Below are positions 1 to 8,287 of a stretch of 64,000 nt of DNA, piece by piece. Position numbers and translations under genes: made by a program. This DNA comes from Dyella acidisoli (GTDB lineage Bacteria; Pseudomonadota; Gammaproteobacteria; Xanthomonadales; Rhodanobacteraceae). The first letter of the stretch is position 1. Each line of letters opens with the position of its first letter. The notes under the pieces were generated by a model. That model made no database searches and was not told the origin of the DNA. It saw only the letters and a program-made list of their open reading frames with translations. The stretch is taken from the NCBI RefSeq assembly GCF_030160295.1, contig NZ_BSOB01000050.1:62001-126000 (forward strand). Direction: 5' to 3'.

Positions 1-315
1 GCCTGCATTGCGTACGAATGACTTGCTGCAAGCTGGCGTAAGCATGTGCAAGCGGATACGGCGCGTCTTGAATATTTGAGGCACGACAAATGCATATTTC
101 GGCACAAGCTTGCTGCGCGGTGAAAATGCATCAATGTCTAGAAAGGTTTAGGAGTATTGAGTGCGGAATTCTGCACAATGTGCTTGCTGCTTCGCAGCAG
201 CTAAATGCAGGGGCACTTGCACGAATGTGCAGAAAACTGCTTAAGATGCAGCACCGGACGATGATGTGAAGGTCCGCAGCGTTATCATCCACTTGCTAGC
301 TTGCTTCTTGTCACC
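1..315. promoter_or_regulatory. Upstream region of AraC-type gene, repeat-rich, no gene seen
   Basis: No convincing ORF. The stretch holds three copies of CTTGCTGC at 22-29, 109-116 and 183-190 (74-87 bp apart) and two dyads with GCAC/GTGC half-sites: GCACAATGTGC at 173-183 and TGCACGAATGTGCA at 218-231. A small hairpin is formed by GCTGCTTCGCAGCAGC near 186-201. Regularly spaced repeats just before a regulator gene suggest binding sites, perhaps for autoregulation. That role is inference; no clear -35/-10 pair was identified. Confidence 0.4.
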
Positions 316-1014
316 ATGAAGATTTCTGCCGATGAGCTGGAGCCCTTGTTCGACGTTCTGCCGGATGTCGTGTTTTTTGTGAAAGACACGGAAGGGCGAT
401 ACACACATGCCAATCTCACTTTGGTGCGCCGTCTTGGTTTGAAACAGCGCAACGAAGTGATTGGCAAAGACGTGACCGAGCTTTTCCCAAGCGCGATGGG
501 CGGTTCCTACGCGGCGCAGGATCAACGTGTGTTGATGGGAGAGGTGATCGAAAATCAGCTGGAAGTGCACATGTTCGCCAACCGCGCGTCGGGATGGTGT
601 CTCACCTGTAAACGTCCATTGCTGATACGCGGCAAGATTGGCGGCGTGATCGGCATTTCACGTGATCTTGGGCTGCCGGATGGGCGTCATCCCGTCTACG
701 ATCGACTGAAGCGCGTGCTGACTTATATGCAGGATCACTATGGCGACGCCATCCGCATACCGATGCTGGCCGAGCTGGCGGAACTTTCCGTTGCGCAATT
801 CGAGCGCCATTTCCGTCGCGTATTCCAGCTCACTCCACAGCAGGTACTGATCAAGCTACGCATCGAGGCTGCCATGCGCATGCTGCACACCGACGATAGC
901 GTGGCCTCGATCGGCATTGCGTGCGGTTTCGTCGATCAGAGTGCGTTTGCGCGCCAGTTCAAGGCGACGGTGGGGATGACGCCCAGCGCGTATCGTTCGC
1001 TCGTGCAGGCGTAA
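316..1014 (+). CDS. PAS domain-containing AraC-family transcriptional regulator
   Basis: 232 aa from the ATG at 316; a TTG at 301 in frame is the alternative, and neither has a clear Shine-Dalgarno. Residues about 8-110 look like a PAS sensor domain (DVLPDVVFFVKDTEGRY, then a GVIGISRDL end strand), and residues about 128-230 are an AraC-type double helix-turn-helix ending in the usual IAxxxGFxDQSxFxRxFK...GxTPSxYR pattern. PAS domains bind small ligands, haem or flavin; the signal here is unknown. The gene stands alone and its TAA stop lies inside the palindromic repeat that follows. Repeated motifs upstream may be its own binding sites. Confidence 0.85.
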   Translation: MKISADELEPLFDVLPDVVFFVKDTEGRYTHANLTLVRRLGLKQRNEVIGKDVTELFPSAMGGSYAAQDQRVLMGEVIENQLEVHMFANRASGWCLTCKRPLLIRGKIGGVIGISRDLGLPDGRHPVYDRLKRVLTYMQDHYGDAIRIPMLAELAELSVAQFERHFRRVFQLTPQQVLIKLRIEAAMRMLHTDDSVASIGIACGFVDQSAFARQFKATVGMTPSAYRSLVQA

Positions 1015-1082
1015 GTTGGGGTGCAAACCCCAACACGAAGGCCACAAACATGGCGATGTTGGGGTTTGCACCTCTGACTTAC
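1011..1082. repeat. Palindromic doublet repeat, family 1 copy A
   Basis: Two inverted arms carry the core TTGGGGTGCAAACCCCAA; each arm is itself palindromic, and the element is bounded by GTAAG and CTTAC. Further copies lie at 15164-15238 and 45833-45906. It sits between the convergent ends of the AraC-type gene and arsC and supplies the TAA stop of the former. The architecture resembles REP doublets (BIMEs); a terminator or mRNA-stabilising role is inference. Confidence 0.85.
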
Positions 1083-1087
1083 GGACT

Positions 1088-1432
1088 TTAGAGGATATCC
1101 AGCACTTTTTCCGGAGGGCGAGCGATTACGGCCTTTCCGTTGGCGACTACGATAGGCCGCTCTATCAGACGCGGATGCTCCACCATAGCCGCAATCAGCG
1201 CCTCTTCGCTTAGCGATGAATCATCAAGCCCAAGCTCGCGATATTCATCCTCACCAGCACGCAGCAATTGCCGCGCCGTGATGCCGAGCTGCGACAGCAG
1301 CGTTTTCAGCTCAGTGGCGGTGGGTGGCGTTTCGAGATAGTGGACTACCTCGAACGGCTTCCCAGTCTGCTCCACTAAAGCGAGCGCGCTGCGCGATTTT
1401 GAGCAGCGGCTGTTGTGATAGATGCGGATCAC
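1088..1432 (-). CDS. arsC: ArsC-family (glutaredoxin-dependent) arsenate reductase-like protein
   Basis: 114 aa, the usual ArsC length. Cys10 in NSRCSKSR matches the catalytic Cys of E. coli ArsC, and the three arsenate-binding arginines of the family appear as Arg58 (LLRAGE), Arg92 (ERPIVV) and Arg105 (IARPPE). Such enzymes reduce arsenate to arsenite with glutathione and glutaredoxin in the cytoplasm. There is no arsR or arsenite pump nearby. The gene is the last of a minus-strand run scpA-scpB-rluB-arsC, starting 8 bp after rluB. The housekeeping context means a general thiol or oxidoreductase role cannot be excluded. Confidence 0.85.
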   Translation of the reverse strand: MIRIYHNSRCSKSRSALALVEQTGKPFEVVHYLETPPTATELKTLLSQLGITARQLLRAGEDEYRELGLDDSSLSEEALIAAMVEHPRLIERPIVVANGKAVIARPPEKVLDIL

Positions 1433-1440
1433 GCGATAGT

Positions 1441-2814
1441 TCAGCGATTACCGGAACGACCGCCGCCACCACCACCATGCGGTCGGTTACCGCGTTGCGG
1501 ACGACCACCTGGACCTGGACGGTTGCCGCCGCGGTTGTTGCGATTGGCGTTGCCGCCACCACTACCGCCGCCGCCGCCGGCATTGAATCCGCCGTAAGGG
1601 TTCGTGCCGCCGGAACCGCCTCCGCGACGATTGCCGCGTGCTTGCTGTTGTTGGCCACCGCCATGAGCGCGCCCGCCTTCGCGGTTTTCACCTGCGAACC
1701 AGGTGCGTGCGGGAGGCAGTTCCTGGCCGGGACCGATACCGCGCTTCTTCTTGTTGTGGACCTTCTTCTTCTGGCGCTCGGGTGTGGCCACATTGCCGTT
1801 CACTTCGCGATTCGGATTTGCGCGGCGGCGCTGCTTGCCATACGCGGGGGCTTCTTCGCGAATGCGGTCAAAGGCGCGCAGTTCGCGTGCTTCGTCGTGA
1901 TAGCCGCCGCTCCAATTAGCCCCGCCACCTTTTTCGGGACGATATTCCACGACGTTGCGCGGAGCGCGGCGCTGGTGCAGCACCGGGCTCAGCGTCAGCA
2001 CTGGTTGCGGAGCGCCGAGGCCGGCGCTCTTGCGCAGTTCCTTTACTGCTTCTTCGTTCAGTGTTTCGCAATCGCCACGGCGCAGCATGCGCGGCAGTTC
2101 GGTGGCGCCGTAACGGATACGCTTGAGGCGGCTGACAAGGAAGCCTTGCGAATCCCACAGGCGGCGTACTTCGCGGTTGCGTCCTTCGCGGATTACCACA
2201 CGGAACCAGCTATGGCTGCCGCCGCGGCTGATGATGGCGATCTCGTCGAAGCGGGCAGGGCCGTCTTCCAGTTCTACGCCGGCCTTGAGTTTCTCGATGA
2301 CTTCATCGGGAACTTCGCCATGCACGCGGCACAGGTATTCGCGTTCCAGGCCGCTACGCGGATGCATCAGCGCATTGGCGAGGTCGCCGTCGGTGGTAAG
2401 CAGCAGCAGGCCGGTGGTGTTGATGTCCAGGCGACCCACAGCGACCCAGCGCGCGCCTTTCAATCGCGGCAGCTGTTCGAACACGGTGGGACGGCCTTCG
2501 GGATCTTCGCGCGTGGTCACCACACCCTCGGGCTTGTGGTAGACCAGTACTTCAGCATCGTCGCGGTTGTCGGTGGCGACGACGAATTGCTTGCCGTCGA
2601 TCACGACGCGATCGCCTGCATGGACGCTTGCACCGATGGTGGCGGGGCTGCCGTTCAACTCGACCTCACCGGCCTGGATGCGTTGCTCCAGCATGCGGCG
2701 CGAGCCAAGCCCGGCGTTAGCGAGTACTTTGTGCAAGCGCTCTTCGATCTGCGGTGCGTTTTCGGCCGGTGCGGCGCGCTTGAGGCTCAATACGGATTTT
2801 TGCGGCGCATTCAT
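1441..2814 (-). CDS. rluB: 23S rRNA pseudouridine(2605) synthase RluB with a long Gly/Arg/Asn-rich tail
   Basis: 457 aa. An S4 RNA-binding domain (about residues 25-75, RLHKVLANAGLGSRR) precedes the RsuA/RluB catalytic domain; Asp130 in VGRLDINTTGLLLLT is the catalytic aspartate. The product isomerises a uridine in the peptidyl-transferase region of 23S rRNA. E. coli RluB is about 290 aa; here about 165 extra residues follow, first basic and charged, then a run of Gly, Asn and Arg with RGG/RGN-like units (about 395-457), typical of disordered RNA-binding tails. The start overlaps the scpB stop by 4 bp (ATGA), implying translational coupling. Confidence 0.95.
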   Translation of the reverse strand: MNAPQKSVLSLKRAAPAENAPQIEERLHKVLANAGLGSRRMLEQRIQAGEVELNGSPATIGASVHAGDRVVIDGKQFVVATDNRDDAEVLVYHKPEGVVTTREDPEGRPTVFEQLPRLKGARWVAVGRLDINTTGLLLLTTDGDLANALMHPRSGLEREYLCRVHGEVPDEVIEKLKAGVELEDGPARFDEIAIISRGGSHSWFRVVIREGRNREVRRLWDSQGFLVSRLKRIRYGATELPRMLRRGDCETLNEEAVKELRKSAGLGAPQPVLTLSPVLHQRRAPRNVVEYRPEKGGGANWSGGYHDEARELRAFDRIREEAPAYGKQRRRANPNREVNGNVATPERQKKKVHNKKKRGIGPGQELPPARTWFAGENREGGRAHGGGQQQQARGNRRGGGSGGTNPYGGFNAGGGGGSGGGNANRNNRGGNRPGPGGRPQRGNRPHGGGGGGRSGNR

Positions 2815-3749
2815 GCGCGGTACTCCTCGGTGTCTTGCTCGGCGGTGCCGTGATCGGCATCCGCTGGGTTCGCTGCCTCGTCGGCAGTGGTGGAATGGGT
2901 TTCGACGGCAGCGCTCACTTCATTCGTGGGCTCGTCGTGCTCGGGTGCAGCGTGTTGCGAATGGGGCGATGGCTCAGAACTTTCCTGGCCTTCGTCCGAA
3001 GGTGATTCGTGAATGTGCGTTTCAGCAGGTGCCGCGTCTGTGGTTTCTTCGCTGGCATGCGGCTCGCCGTGTTCTGTGCTGATGGTTTCTTCTTCTTCTT
3101 CTTTGGTCAGTGCTTCGTCACTGGGTGTTTCGCCGTCGATTTCTTCTGCGTCTGGATCAATGGGCAGGTTACGTATCGGCTTGGGCGGGAAGGAATCGTC
3201 GTCCAGCCGTAGCTGCGGATCTTCCATGTCGCGGATTTCGGAGAGCGGCGGCAGCTCATCCAGCGATTTCAAATTGAAGTAATCGAGAAAGGCGCGGGTG
3301 GTGCCGAACAGCGCAGGTTTGCCAGGTACGTCGCGATGGCCGACGATGCGAATCCATTCGCGTTCCTCCAGCGTCTTGATGATGTTGGAGGACACCACCA
3401 CGCCGCGGATCTGTTCGATTTCCGGGCGGGTGATCGGCTGCCGGTAGGCGATCAGTGCCAGCGTTTCCAACAGCGCGCGCGAGTAACGGCTGGGTTTTTC
3501 CGTCCACATGCGTGAGATCCACGGGTGCACGTCCTGACGCACCTGATAGCGAAAGCCGGAAGCGACTTCTTTCAGCTCTACGCCGCGGCCTTGGCAATCT
3601 TCAGCCAGGGCTTCGAGTGCCATGGCGATCTGCGCGCGGTCGACCTCGTCTTCCTCCACGAACAGCTCACCCAGCTGCGCTACGGTCAACGGCTGGCTGG
3701 CGGCCATCAGGGCGGCTTCGATAATCGGTTTGAGTTGCTCGATCTGCAT
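2811..3749 (-). CDS. scpB: Segregation and condensation protein B (ScpB)
   Basis: 312 aa. Residues 1 to about 175 form the paired winged-helix ScpB fold (IEAALMAASQPLTVAQLGELF near the start; RPITRPEIEQIRG in the middle). ScpB dimers bind ScpA and Smc to make the bacterial condensin. The family is usually near 200 aa; about 120 C-terminal residues here are a low-complexity acidic tail rich in Glu, Asp, His, Ser and Thr. The gene lies 51 bp after scpA and overlaps rluB by 4 bp, the scpAB-rluB order common in proteobacteria. Confidence 0.93.
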   Translation of the reverse strand: MQIEQLKPIIEAALMAASQPLTVAQLGELFVEEDEVDRAQIAMALEALAEDCQGRGVELKEVASGFRYQVRQDVHPWISRMWTEKPSRYSRALLETLALIAYRQPITRPEIEQIRGVVVSSNIIKTLEEREWIRIVGHRDVPGKPALFGTTRAFLDYFNLKSLDELPPLSEIRDMEDPQLRLDDDSFPPKPIRNLPIDPDAEEIDGETPSDEALTKEEEEETISTEHGEPHASEETTDAAPAETHIHESPSDEGQESSEPSPHSQHAAPEHDEPTNEVSAAVETHSTTADEAANPADADHGTAEQDTEEYRA

Positions 3750-3800
3750 GGCCTTAGGATCGGGTATCCATAGCGGTTGCGTTTCTTGTAGGGCTGCGTG

Positions 3801-4736
3801 TCATTCGCCGCCGGAAGCGGCACTCGGTTCTTCGAACACGTCGTCGCCACCGAAGTCCTCCACCACGGCGGCTTCGCCAGCCGGGGCGACATTGGCCTTC
3901 ACGTAAATCGGCGCCAACGCTTCTTCCTGCACGATGCTGATCAGAAATTCCTTGGCCAGCTCCAGCATGGCAAGGAAGGTGACCACCACGCCCAGCCTTC
4001 CTTCGCTCACATCAAACAGCGACTCAAAGCGGTGGAACTGGGTGTCGTCGAGCCGGCTGAGCAACTCGCCCATGCGCTGGCGCACACTCAGCGCCTCGCG
4101 CTTGATGGCGTGGTGCCCAAACAATTCGGCCCGATGCATCACGTCCTTCAGGGCCAGCAGCATTTCCTTCAGATCCAGCGGCGGCGGCAACTTGATCACG
4201 TTGCGCTCGCCCGTATCGGCCTGTGCCACCACGGTGTCGCGTTCCAGGCGAGGCAGGGTGTCGATGTCTTCGGCCGCTTTCTTGAAGCGCTCGTACTCTT
4301 GCAAGCGGCGCACCAGTTCGGCGCGGGGGTCTTCCTCTACCCCTTCTTCCGATGGCGGCCGCGGCAACAACAGTCGCGATTTGATTTCGGCCAGAATCGC
4401 TGCCATCAAAAGGTATTCGGCAGCCAACTCCAGGCGCATCACGTCGCGCATCATATCGATGTATTCCATGTACTGCCGGGTGATCTCGGCGATCGGAATA
4501 TCGAGAATGTCCAGGTTCTGCCGGCGAATCAGGTACAGCAGAAGATCCAGCGGCCCTTCGAATGCCTCCAGGATGACTTCCAATGCATCCGGTGGAATGT
4601 ACAGATCCTGCGGCATCTGCAGAATCGGTTCGCCGCGCACGACTGCCAGCGGCATTTCCTGCTGCTGCGGTACCCCGGCGAACGCATTTTGCGTTGCTTC
4701 TATTGGCTGAGACTCGGTTGGCTCAGTGCTCATCAA
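3801..4736 (-). CDS. scpA: Segregation and condensation protein A (ScpA)
   Basis: 311 aa kleisin subunit of the Smc-ScpAB complex, which compacts and segregates the chromosome. The kleisin N-terminal signature FEGPLDLLLYLIRRQNLDI is at about residues 78-97, and the C-terminal winged helix contains the VVTFLAMLELAKE segment. A short Gln/Pro-rich extension precedes the domain. It is the first gene of scpA-scpB-rluB-arsC; its promoter must lie in the unusually long 778-bp upstream gap. Confidence 0.95.
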   Translation of the reverse strand: MMSTEPTESQPIEATQNAFAGVPQQQEMPLAVVRGEPILQMPQDLYIPPDALEVILEAFEGPLDLLLYLIRRQNLDILDIPIAEITRQYMEYIDMMRDVMRLELAAEYLLMAAILAEIKSRLLLPRPPSEEGVEEDPRAELVRRLQEYERFKKAAEDIDTLPRLERDTVVAQADTGERNVIKLPPPLDLKEMLLALKDVMHRAELFGHHAIKREALSVRQRMGELLSRLDDTQFHRFESLFDVSEGRLGVVVTFLAMLELAKEFLISIVQEEALAPIYVKANVAPAGEAAVVEDFGGDDVFEEPSAASGGE

Positions 4737-5514
4737 TGCATGTCATTGGCCCGCCCGATATGGGCTGGCATTCGTTCTGTTGACGACTCAGAACCCTTTT
4801 TTCCGGTACGCAGAAGATTAAGGGTTCATGCCTGGAATGCCCGGTTTCTTGAGGTCATTCCGATAAAGCCACTGTACGGTGCCCAGCCGAGCGTGCGGTT
4901 TCCCGCAATTGCTGGCCCTGATGAATCCACATGCGTGGTTCGTGTCAGGCTGACGGCCGCCGGGTGCCGGGTCGGTGAAGATACGATCAGGCAAAAACCG
5001 GCGTGACGCCGCTGGCGTCGCCCGCGATTCGTAAAAGGTCGGCTGAGTACATCGGGTGAAGACCATTCCAACCGGGGTTCCCGGCGACCATCCATGCATG
5101 GCCCCACGCGCGAGTTACAGATTAACGGCACTGTTGCGGCATGTCCAGCGAACGCTTCAGCTGCGGTAGCGGGTTGTCAAGAAAATGCCTGCGGCAGCGC
5201 CGGACAGCAAAAATGCGCCTGTAGGCACCGAAGAGTGGCCTGATTCGCCATTGTTCGAGCTACGGCAGCATGTGACCCTTTGTGTCCGCCGCGAGTCAGC
5301 GGGTGCTGGAAACAGACACTATCGCGCACTGAAACGTAGCTGTAGCAGTGGCATGTGGCTTGCTTCATCATATGCGCACATCTGGGGACGCCAGCAGGAA
5401 TACGCTGGTGCCGACGAGTGACGGAGGAGCCACCGAAAGTGCGGGTTTCATTGCAGCGCAAGTCGGATCTGGGCGTCGCATCGACGGCGTTGAGCGGGTA
5501 GGGAGCTAAAAAGC
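4737..5514. other. 778-bp gap without a recognisable gene
   Basis: The space between divergent scpA and the PilZ gene. Several short frames are open, but none shows a recognised domain, a consistent Shine-Dalgarno or a plausible amino-acid composition (they are rich in Arg, Cys, His and Pro). I looked for RNase P, tmRNA, SRP RNA and riboswitch signatures and saw none. Small dyads such as GGCGTGACGCCGCTGGCGTCGCC near 5000-5023 are present. Expected contents are two divergent promoters; the excess length could hide an sRNA or a decayed gene. Confidence 0.5.
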
Positions 5515-5886
5515 ATGAACACAAAACGTGACGATGCCATGGACGGTTCAGGCAAGGACCATCTGCGCCCTGCGCGGATGCGCATCAAGACCACGGTCCT
5601 GATGAGCCATGGTGACGAATCGCACCCGACCGACCTGATTGATATTTCAGCGACGGGCGCTCTGGTATTGCGCCCGAACGAATGGTTCGGCAACGCGGGC
5701 GAGAGCTGGGTGCTGGATATGATCTTCGGTGATGATCTGCACATTCACCTGGAAGCGAAGGTGGCGCGCGTGTCAGAACGGCATATCGGTTTTGCCTACA
5801 CGCGTATTCCCGAAGATAAGCAGGTGCCGCTGTGGAATCTGCTTGGTGGCTATGCCGACATTCTGGAGATGTGGCACGACCAATAG
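5515..5886 (+). CDS. PilZ domain protein
   Basis: 123 aa, essentially one PilZ domain. An Arg-rich start (RPARMRIK) and the DISATGALV motif correspond to the RxxxR and D/NxSxxG motifs that hold cyclic-di-GMP in this family, followed by beta-strands (VLDMIFGDDLHIHLEAKVARV). GGGAG lies about 11 bp before the ATG. Monogenic, facing convergent fadD. It probably acts as a c-di-GMP receptor for surface behaviour; the exact RxxxR spacing is imperfect, so binding is not certain. Confidence 0.8.
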   Translation: MNTKRDDAMDGSGKDHLRPARMRIKTTVLMSHGDESHPTDLIDISATGALVLRPNEWFGNAGESWVLDMIFGDDLHIHLEAKVARVSERHIGFAYTRIPEDKQVPLWNLLGGYADILEMWHDQ

Positions 5887-5894
5887 GCAGGAAT

Positions 5895-5938
5895 CGTAAA
5901 CCGTAAAAAACGGGACTTCTCGCCTTTTACGATTTACG
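5895..5938. terminator. Probable bidirectional terminator between PilZ gene and fadD
   Basis: Stem of 13 bp with one mismatch: CGTAAAcCGTAAAA pairs with TTTTACGaTTTACG around a 16-nt loop. A/T-rich stem ends give U-rich tracts in both directions. It lies between convergent gene ends, 8 bp after the PilZ gene stop and about 20 bp before the fadD stop. Confidence 0.6.
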
Positions 5939-5957
5939 ACTCCCGATTTGTGAACAC

Positions 5958-7646
5958 TCAGCCCGCTACCGCGGGCTGTTTCTTTTCATCGCGCAATTCA
6001 CGCCGCAGAATCTTGCCCACGTTGCTCTTGGGCAGCGCGTCCCGGAACTCGATGATCTTCGGACGCTTGTAGCCGGTGAAGTTTTCGCGGCAGAACTCCT
6101 TGAGCTGATCCACCGTGAGGCTTGGGTCCTTGCGCACCACGAACAGCTTCACTGCCTCGCCCGAATGTTCGTCGGGCACGCCGATGGCGGCGACCTCGGC
6201 TACGCCGGGGTGCTTCATCACCGTATCCTCGATCTCGTTCGGATACACGTTGAAGCCCGACACAAGGATCATGTCCTTCTTGCGGTCGACGATGTACACG
6301 TAGCCGTTCGCATCCATCTTGGCGATGTCGCCGGTGTGCAACCAGCGGTCGTCGGTGAGCACCTTGGCGGTTTCGTCGGGGCGCTTCCAATAGCCTTTCA
6401 TGACTTGCGGGCCGTGCACCATCAGCTCGCCCACTTCGCCAATAGGCAGTGGTTGGTTGTCTTCGGACCAGATCGCCACGTCAGTGGATGAAATCGGCAG
6501 ACCGATGGAGCCGTTGTATTCCTTCAGGTCCAGCGGATTGATGCAGGCTGCCGGTGATGTTTCAGTAAGTCCGTAAGCTTCGGCCAACGTGCAGCCGGTG
6601 ACTTTCTTCCAGCGCTCGGCCACGGCGCGCTGTACCGCCATGCCACCGCCCAGGCTCAAGTGCAGATTGGAAAAATCGACACTTTCAAAACCAGGCGTAT
6701 TGAGCAGTCCGTTGAACAACGTGTTGACGCCGGTAATCACCGAGAAGTGCGAATTGCGCAGTTCCTTCACGAAGGCGGGCATGTCGCGCGGATTGGTGAT
6801 GAGAATGTTCAAGCCACCCAGGCGCAAGAACACCAGGCCGTTCGCGGTAAGCGAAAAGATGTGGTACAGCGGCAGCGCGGTGATCACGATCTCGCGTTCT
6901 TTCGTGAGATTGGCACCGATCCAAGCGCCAGCCTGCATCATGTTCGCCACCATGTTGCCATGGGTGAGCATGGCGCCCTTGGCCACGCCCGTGGTGCCGC
7001 CGGTGTACTGCAGGAATGCGATGTCGTCATGCGTGACGGAGGGCTTCGGCGCCTCGTGCTTTGCGCCAGCGGCCAACGCATCCTTGAACCGTACCGCGTG
7101 TGGCAGCGAGTACGGTGGCACCATCTTCTTCACGTGCTTGAGCACAAAATTGATCAGCACGCCCTTGGGACCGAGCAGATCGCCGATGCCAGTGGTTACG
7201 ATGTGCTTGACGTGCGTTTCTGCAACGACTTGCTGCAAGGTGGCCGCGAAGTTGTCCAGCACCACGATCGCCACGGCGCCCGAATCTTCCAGCTGATGCT
7301 TGAGTTCGCGTGCCGTGTACATGGGGTTGGTGTTTACCACCACCATGCCGGCGCGAAGCGCGCCAAATAGGGCAATCGGATACTGCAGGATGTTCGGCAG
7401 CATGATCGCAACGCGGTCACCCTTGGTGAGCTTCAGCTCCCCGGTGAGGTAAGCGGCGAATTGCTGGCTCAGGGTGTCGACTTCGCGGTAGGTCAGCCGT
7501 TTGCCGAAGCTGGAGAAAGCGTCGCGATCGCGGTATCCGTCAAAAGCCTCTTCCAATACCGCCACCACCGACGCGTACTGGTTGATGTCGATTTCTGCGG
7601 GAACACCATCCGGATAGTTATTCAGCCACGGACGCTGATTACTCAT
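5958..7646 (-). CDS. fadD: Long-chain-fatty-acid--CoA ligase
   Basis: 562 aa from the ATG at 7646, chosen over an upstream in-frame start because GAGGAG sits about 10 nt before it. It is an ANL-superfamily adenylating enzyme: the AMP/ATP P-loop motif [24 protein letters not shown], and a C-terminal [13 protein letters not shown] with the catalytic lysine. It activates free fatty acids to acyl-CoA at the inner membrane, the first step of beta-oxidation, and complements fadB/fadA at 53-57 kb. No CAAAC-N4-GTTTG operator was seen upstream, unlike the psrA promoter. Divergent from the lipoprotein gene. Confidence 0.93.
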   Translation of the reverse strand: MSNQRPWLNNYPDGVPAEIDINQYASVVAVLEEAFDGYRDRDAFSSFGKRLTYREVDTLSQQFAAYLTGELKLTKGDRVAIMLPNILQYPIALFGALRAGMVVVNTNPMYTARELKHQLEDSGAVAIVVLDNFAATLQQVVAETHVKHIVTTGIGDLLGPKGVLINFVLKHVKKMVPPYSLPHAVRFKDALAAGAKHEAPKPSVTHDDIAFLQYTGGTTGVAKGAMLTHGNMVANMMQAGAWIGANLTKEREIVITALPLYHIFSLTANGLVFLRLGGLNILITNPRDMPAFVKELRNSHFSVITGVNTLFNGLLNTPGFESVDFSNLHLSLGGGMAVQRAVAERWKKVTGCTLAEAYGLTETSPAACINPLDLKEYNGSIGLPISSTDVAIWSEDNQPLPIGEVGELMVHGPQVMKGYWKRPDETAKVLTDDRWLHTGDIAKMDANGYVYIVDRKKDMILVSGFNVYPNEIEDTVMKHPGVAEVAAIGVPDEHSGEAVKLFVVRKDPSLTVDQLKEFCRENFTGYKRPKIIEFRDALPKSNVGKILRRELRDEKKQPAVAG

Positions 7647-7797
7647 GTTCGATCCCAAGCTCCTCAAATACATACCGTTGGTGGTGGCCGCGCGCATCGT
7701 GCATCATGCGGGCGAAGCATTGGAGCATACGCTAGCGTACAGCGGCAAGCCGCGTCGCAGCGAGCACTCCTTGGGAAAAGCTGCCGGACGATCGACC

Positions 7798-8232
7798 ATG
7801 AAATATCTGTACCGTTTTGCGTTTCTGGCCTTGTTGGTGGTGATGGCAACCGGCTGCCACCGCGCGCCGGACGAGGTGCTGATCCGGCAAGCCATCGACA
7901 AAGTGGCCCAGGCTACCGAGCAGGTCGACGCTTCTGCGGTGGTCGCCCCATTGACCGATGATTTCGACGGCAATGGCGGCGGGATGACTCGACAGGACAT
8001 CGGCAATTTGCTGCGGGCGGCGAAATTCCGTAGCGAAACCTTGCATGCCGTGCTGGGTCCGGTGGATGTGCAGCCGCGCGGTGAGCGGTACGTGGCCAGT
8101 TTCACCATCACACTGACCAGCGGTGGAAAGTTGTTTCCTTCGGAATTGGGCGTCTACAAAGTGGAAACTGCGTGGCGCAGGGAAGGGCATGATTGGCGCT
8201 GTTATAGCGCGACGTGGACGCAGCAGATTTGA
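7798..8232 (+). CDS. Putative lipoprotein, NTF2/SnoaL-like fold
   Basis: 144 aa. The ATG at 7798 begins a typical lipoprotein signal: MKYLYR, a hydrophobic stretch, then the lipobox VMATGC, so Cys19 would be lipidated. An open frame continues upstream to 7645 but overlaps the fadD start and lacks a signal peptide. The mature part (IRQAIDKVAQATEQVDASAVV, then strands ending WRCYSATW) resembles small NTF2-like proteins with a helical start and curved sheet. Function unknown; possibly envelope-located. Divergent from fadD. Confidence 0.75.
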   Translation: MKYLYRFAFLALLVVMATGCHRAPDEVLIRQAIDKVAQATEQVDASAVVAPLTDDFDGNGGGMTRQDIGNLLRAAKFRSETLHAVLGPVDVQPRGERYVASFTITLTSGGKLFPSELGVYKVETAWRREGHDWRCYSATWTQQI

Positions 8233-8255
8233 CGCGAGCAGATATTGCGCTGCCT

Positions 8256-8278
8256 CCCCTCTCCCGGTGGGAGAGGGG
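8256..8278. repeat. CT/AG palindrome, family 2, single arm
   Basis: CCCCTCTCCC-GGT-GGGAGAGGGG forms a perfect 10-bp stem between the convergent ends of the lipoprotein gene and acnA. The same palindrome appears paired or alone at 11300-11456, 25766-25902, 39222-39248, 49359-49494 and 52936-53072. No T-run follows, so it is a weak intrinsic terminator at best. Confidence 0.85.
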
Positions 8279-8287
8279 CTTATCCGA

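Noticed and set aside
1324-2853. 509-codon open frame on plus opposite rluB
   Set aside because: Antisense shadow of rluB; Ala-rich low-complexity translation, no domain, and rluB plus scpB are certain.
3798-5006. 402-codon open frame on plus opposite scpA
   Set aside because: Antisense shadow of scpA reaching into the gap; no recognisable domain or ribosome-binding site.
4870-5030. Possible riboswitch or known small RNA
   Set aside because: Phrases such as AGCCACTG suggested a cobalamin element, but the B12 box and conserved core are absent; no RNase P, tmRNA or SRP core motifs either.
4826-5131. Small open frames in the scpA-PilZ gap
   Set aside because: Two minus frames overlap each other, neither has a plausible start or domain.
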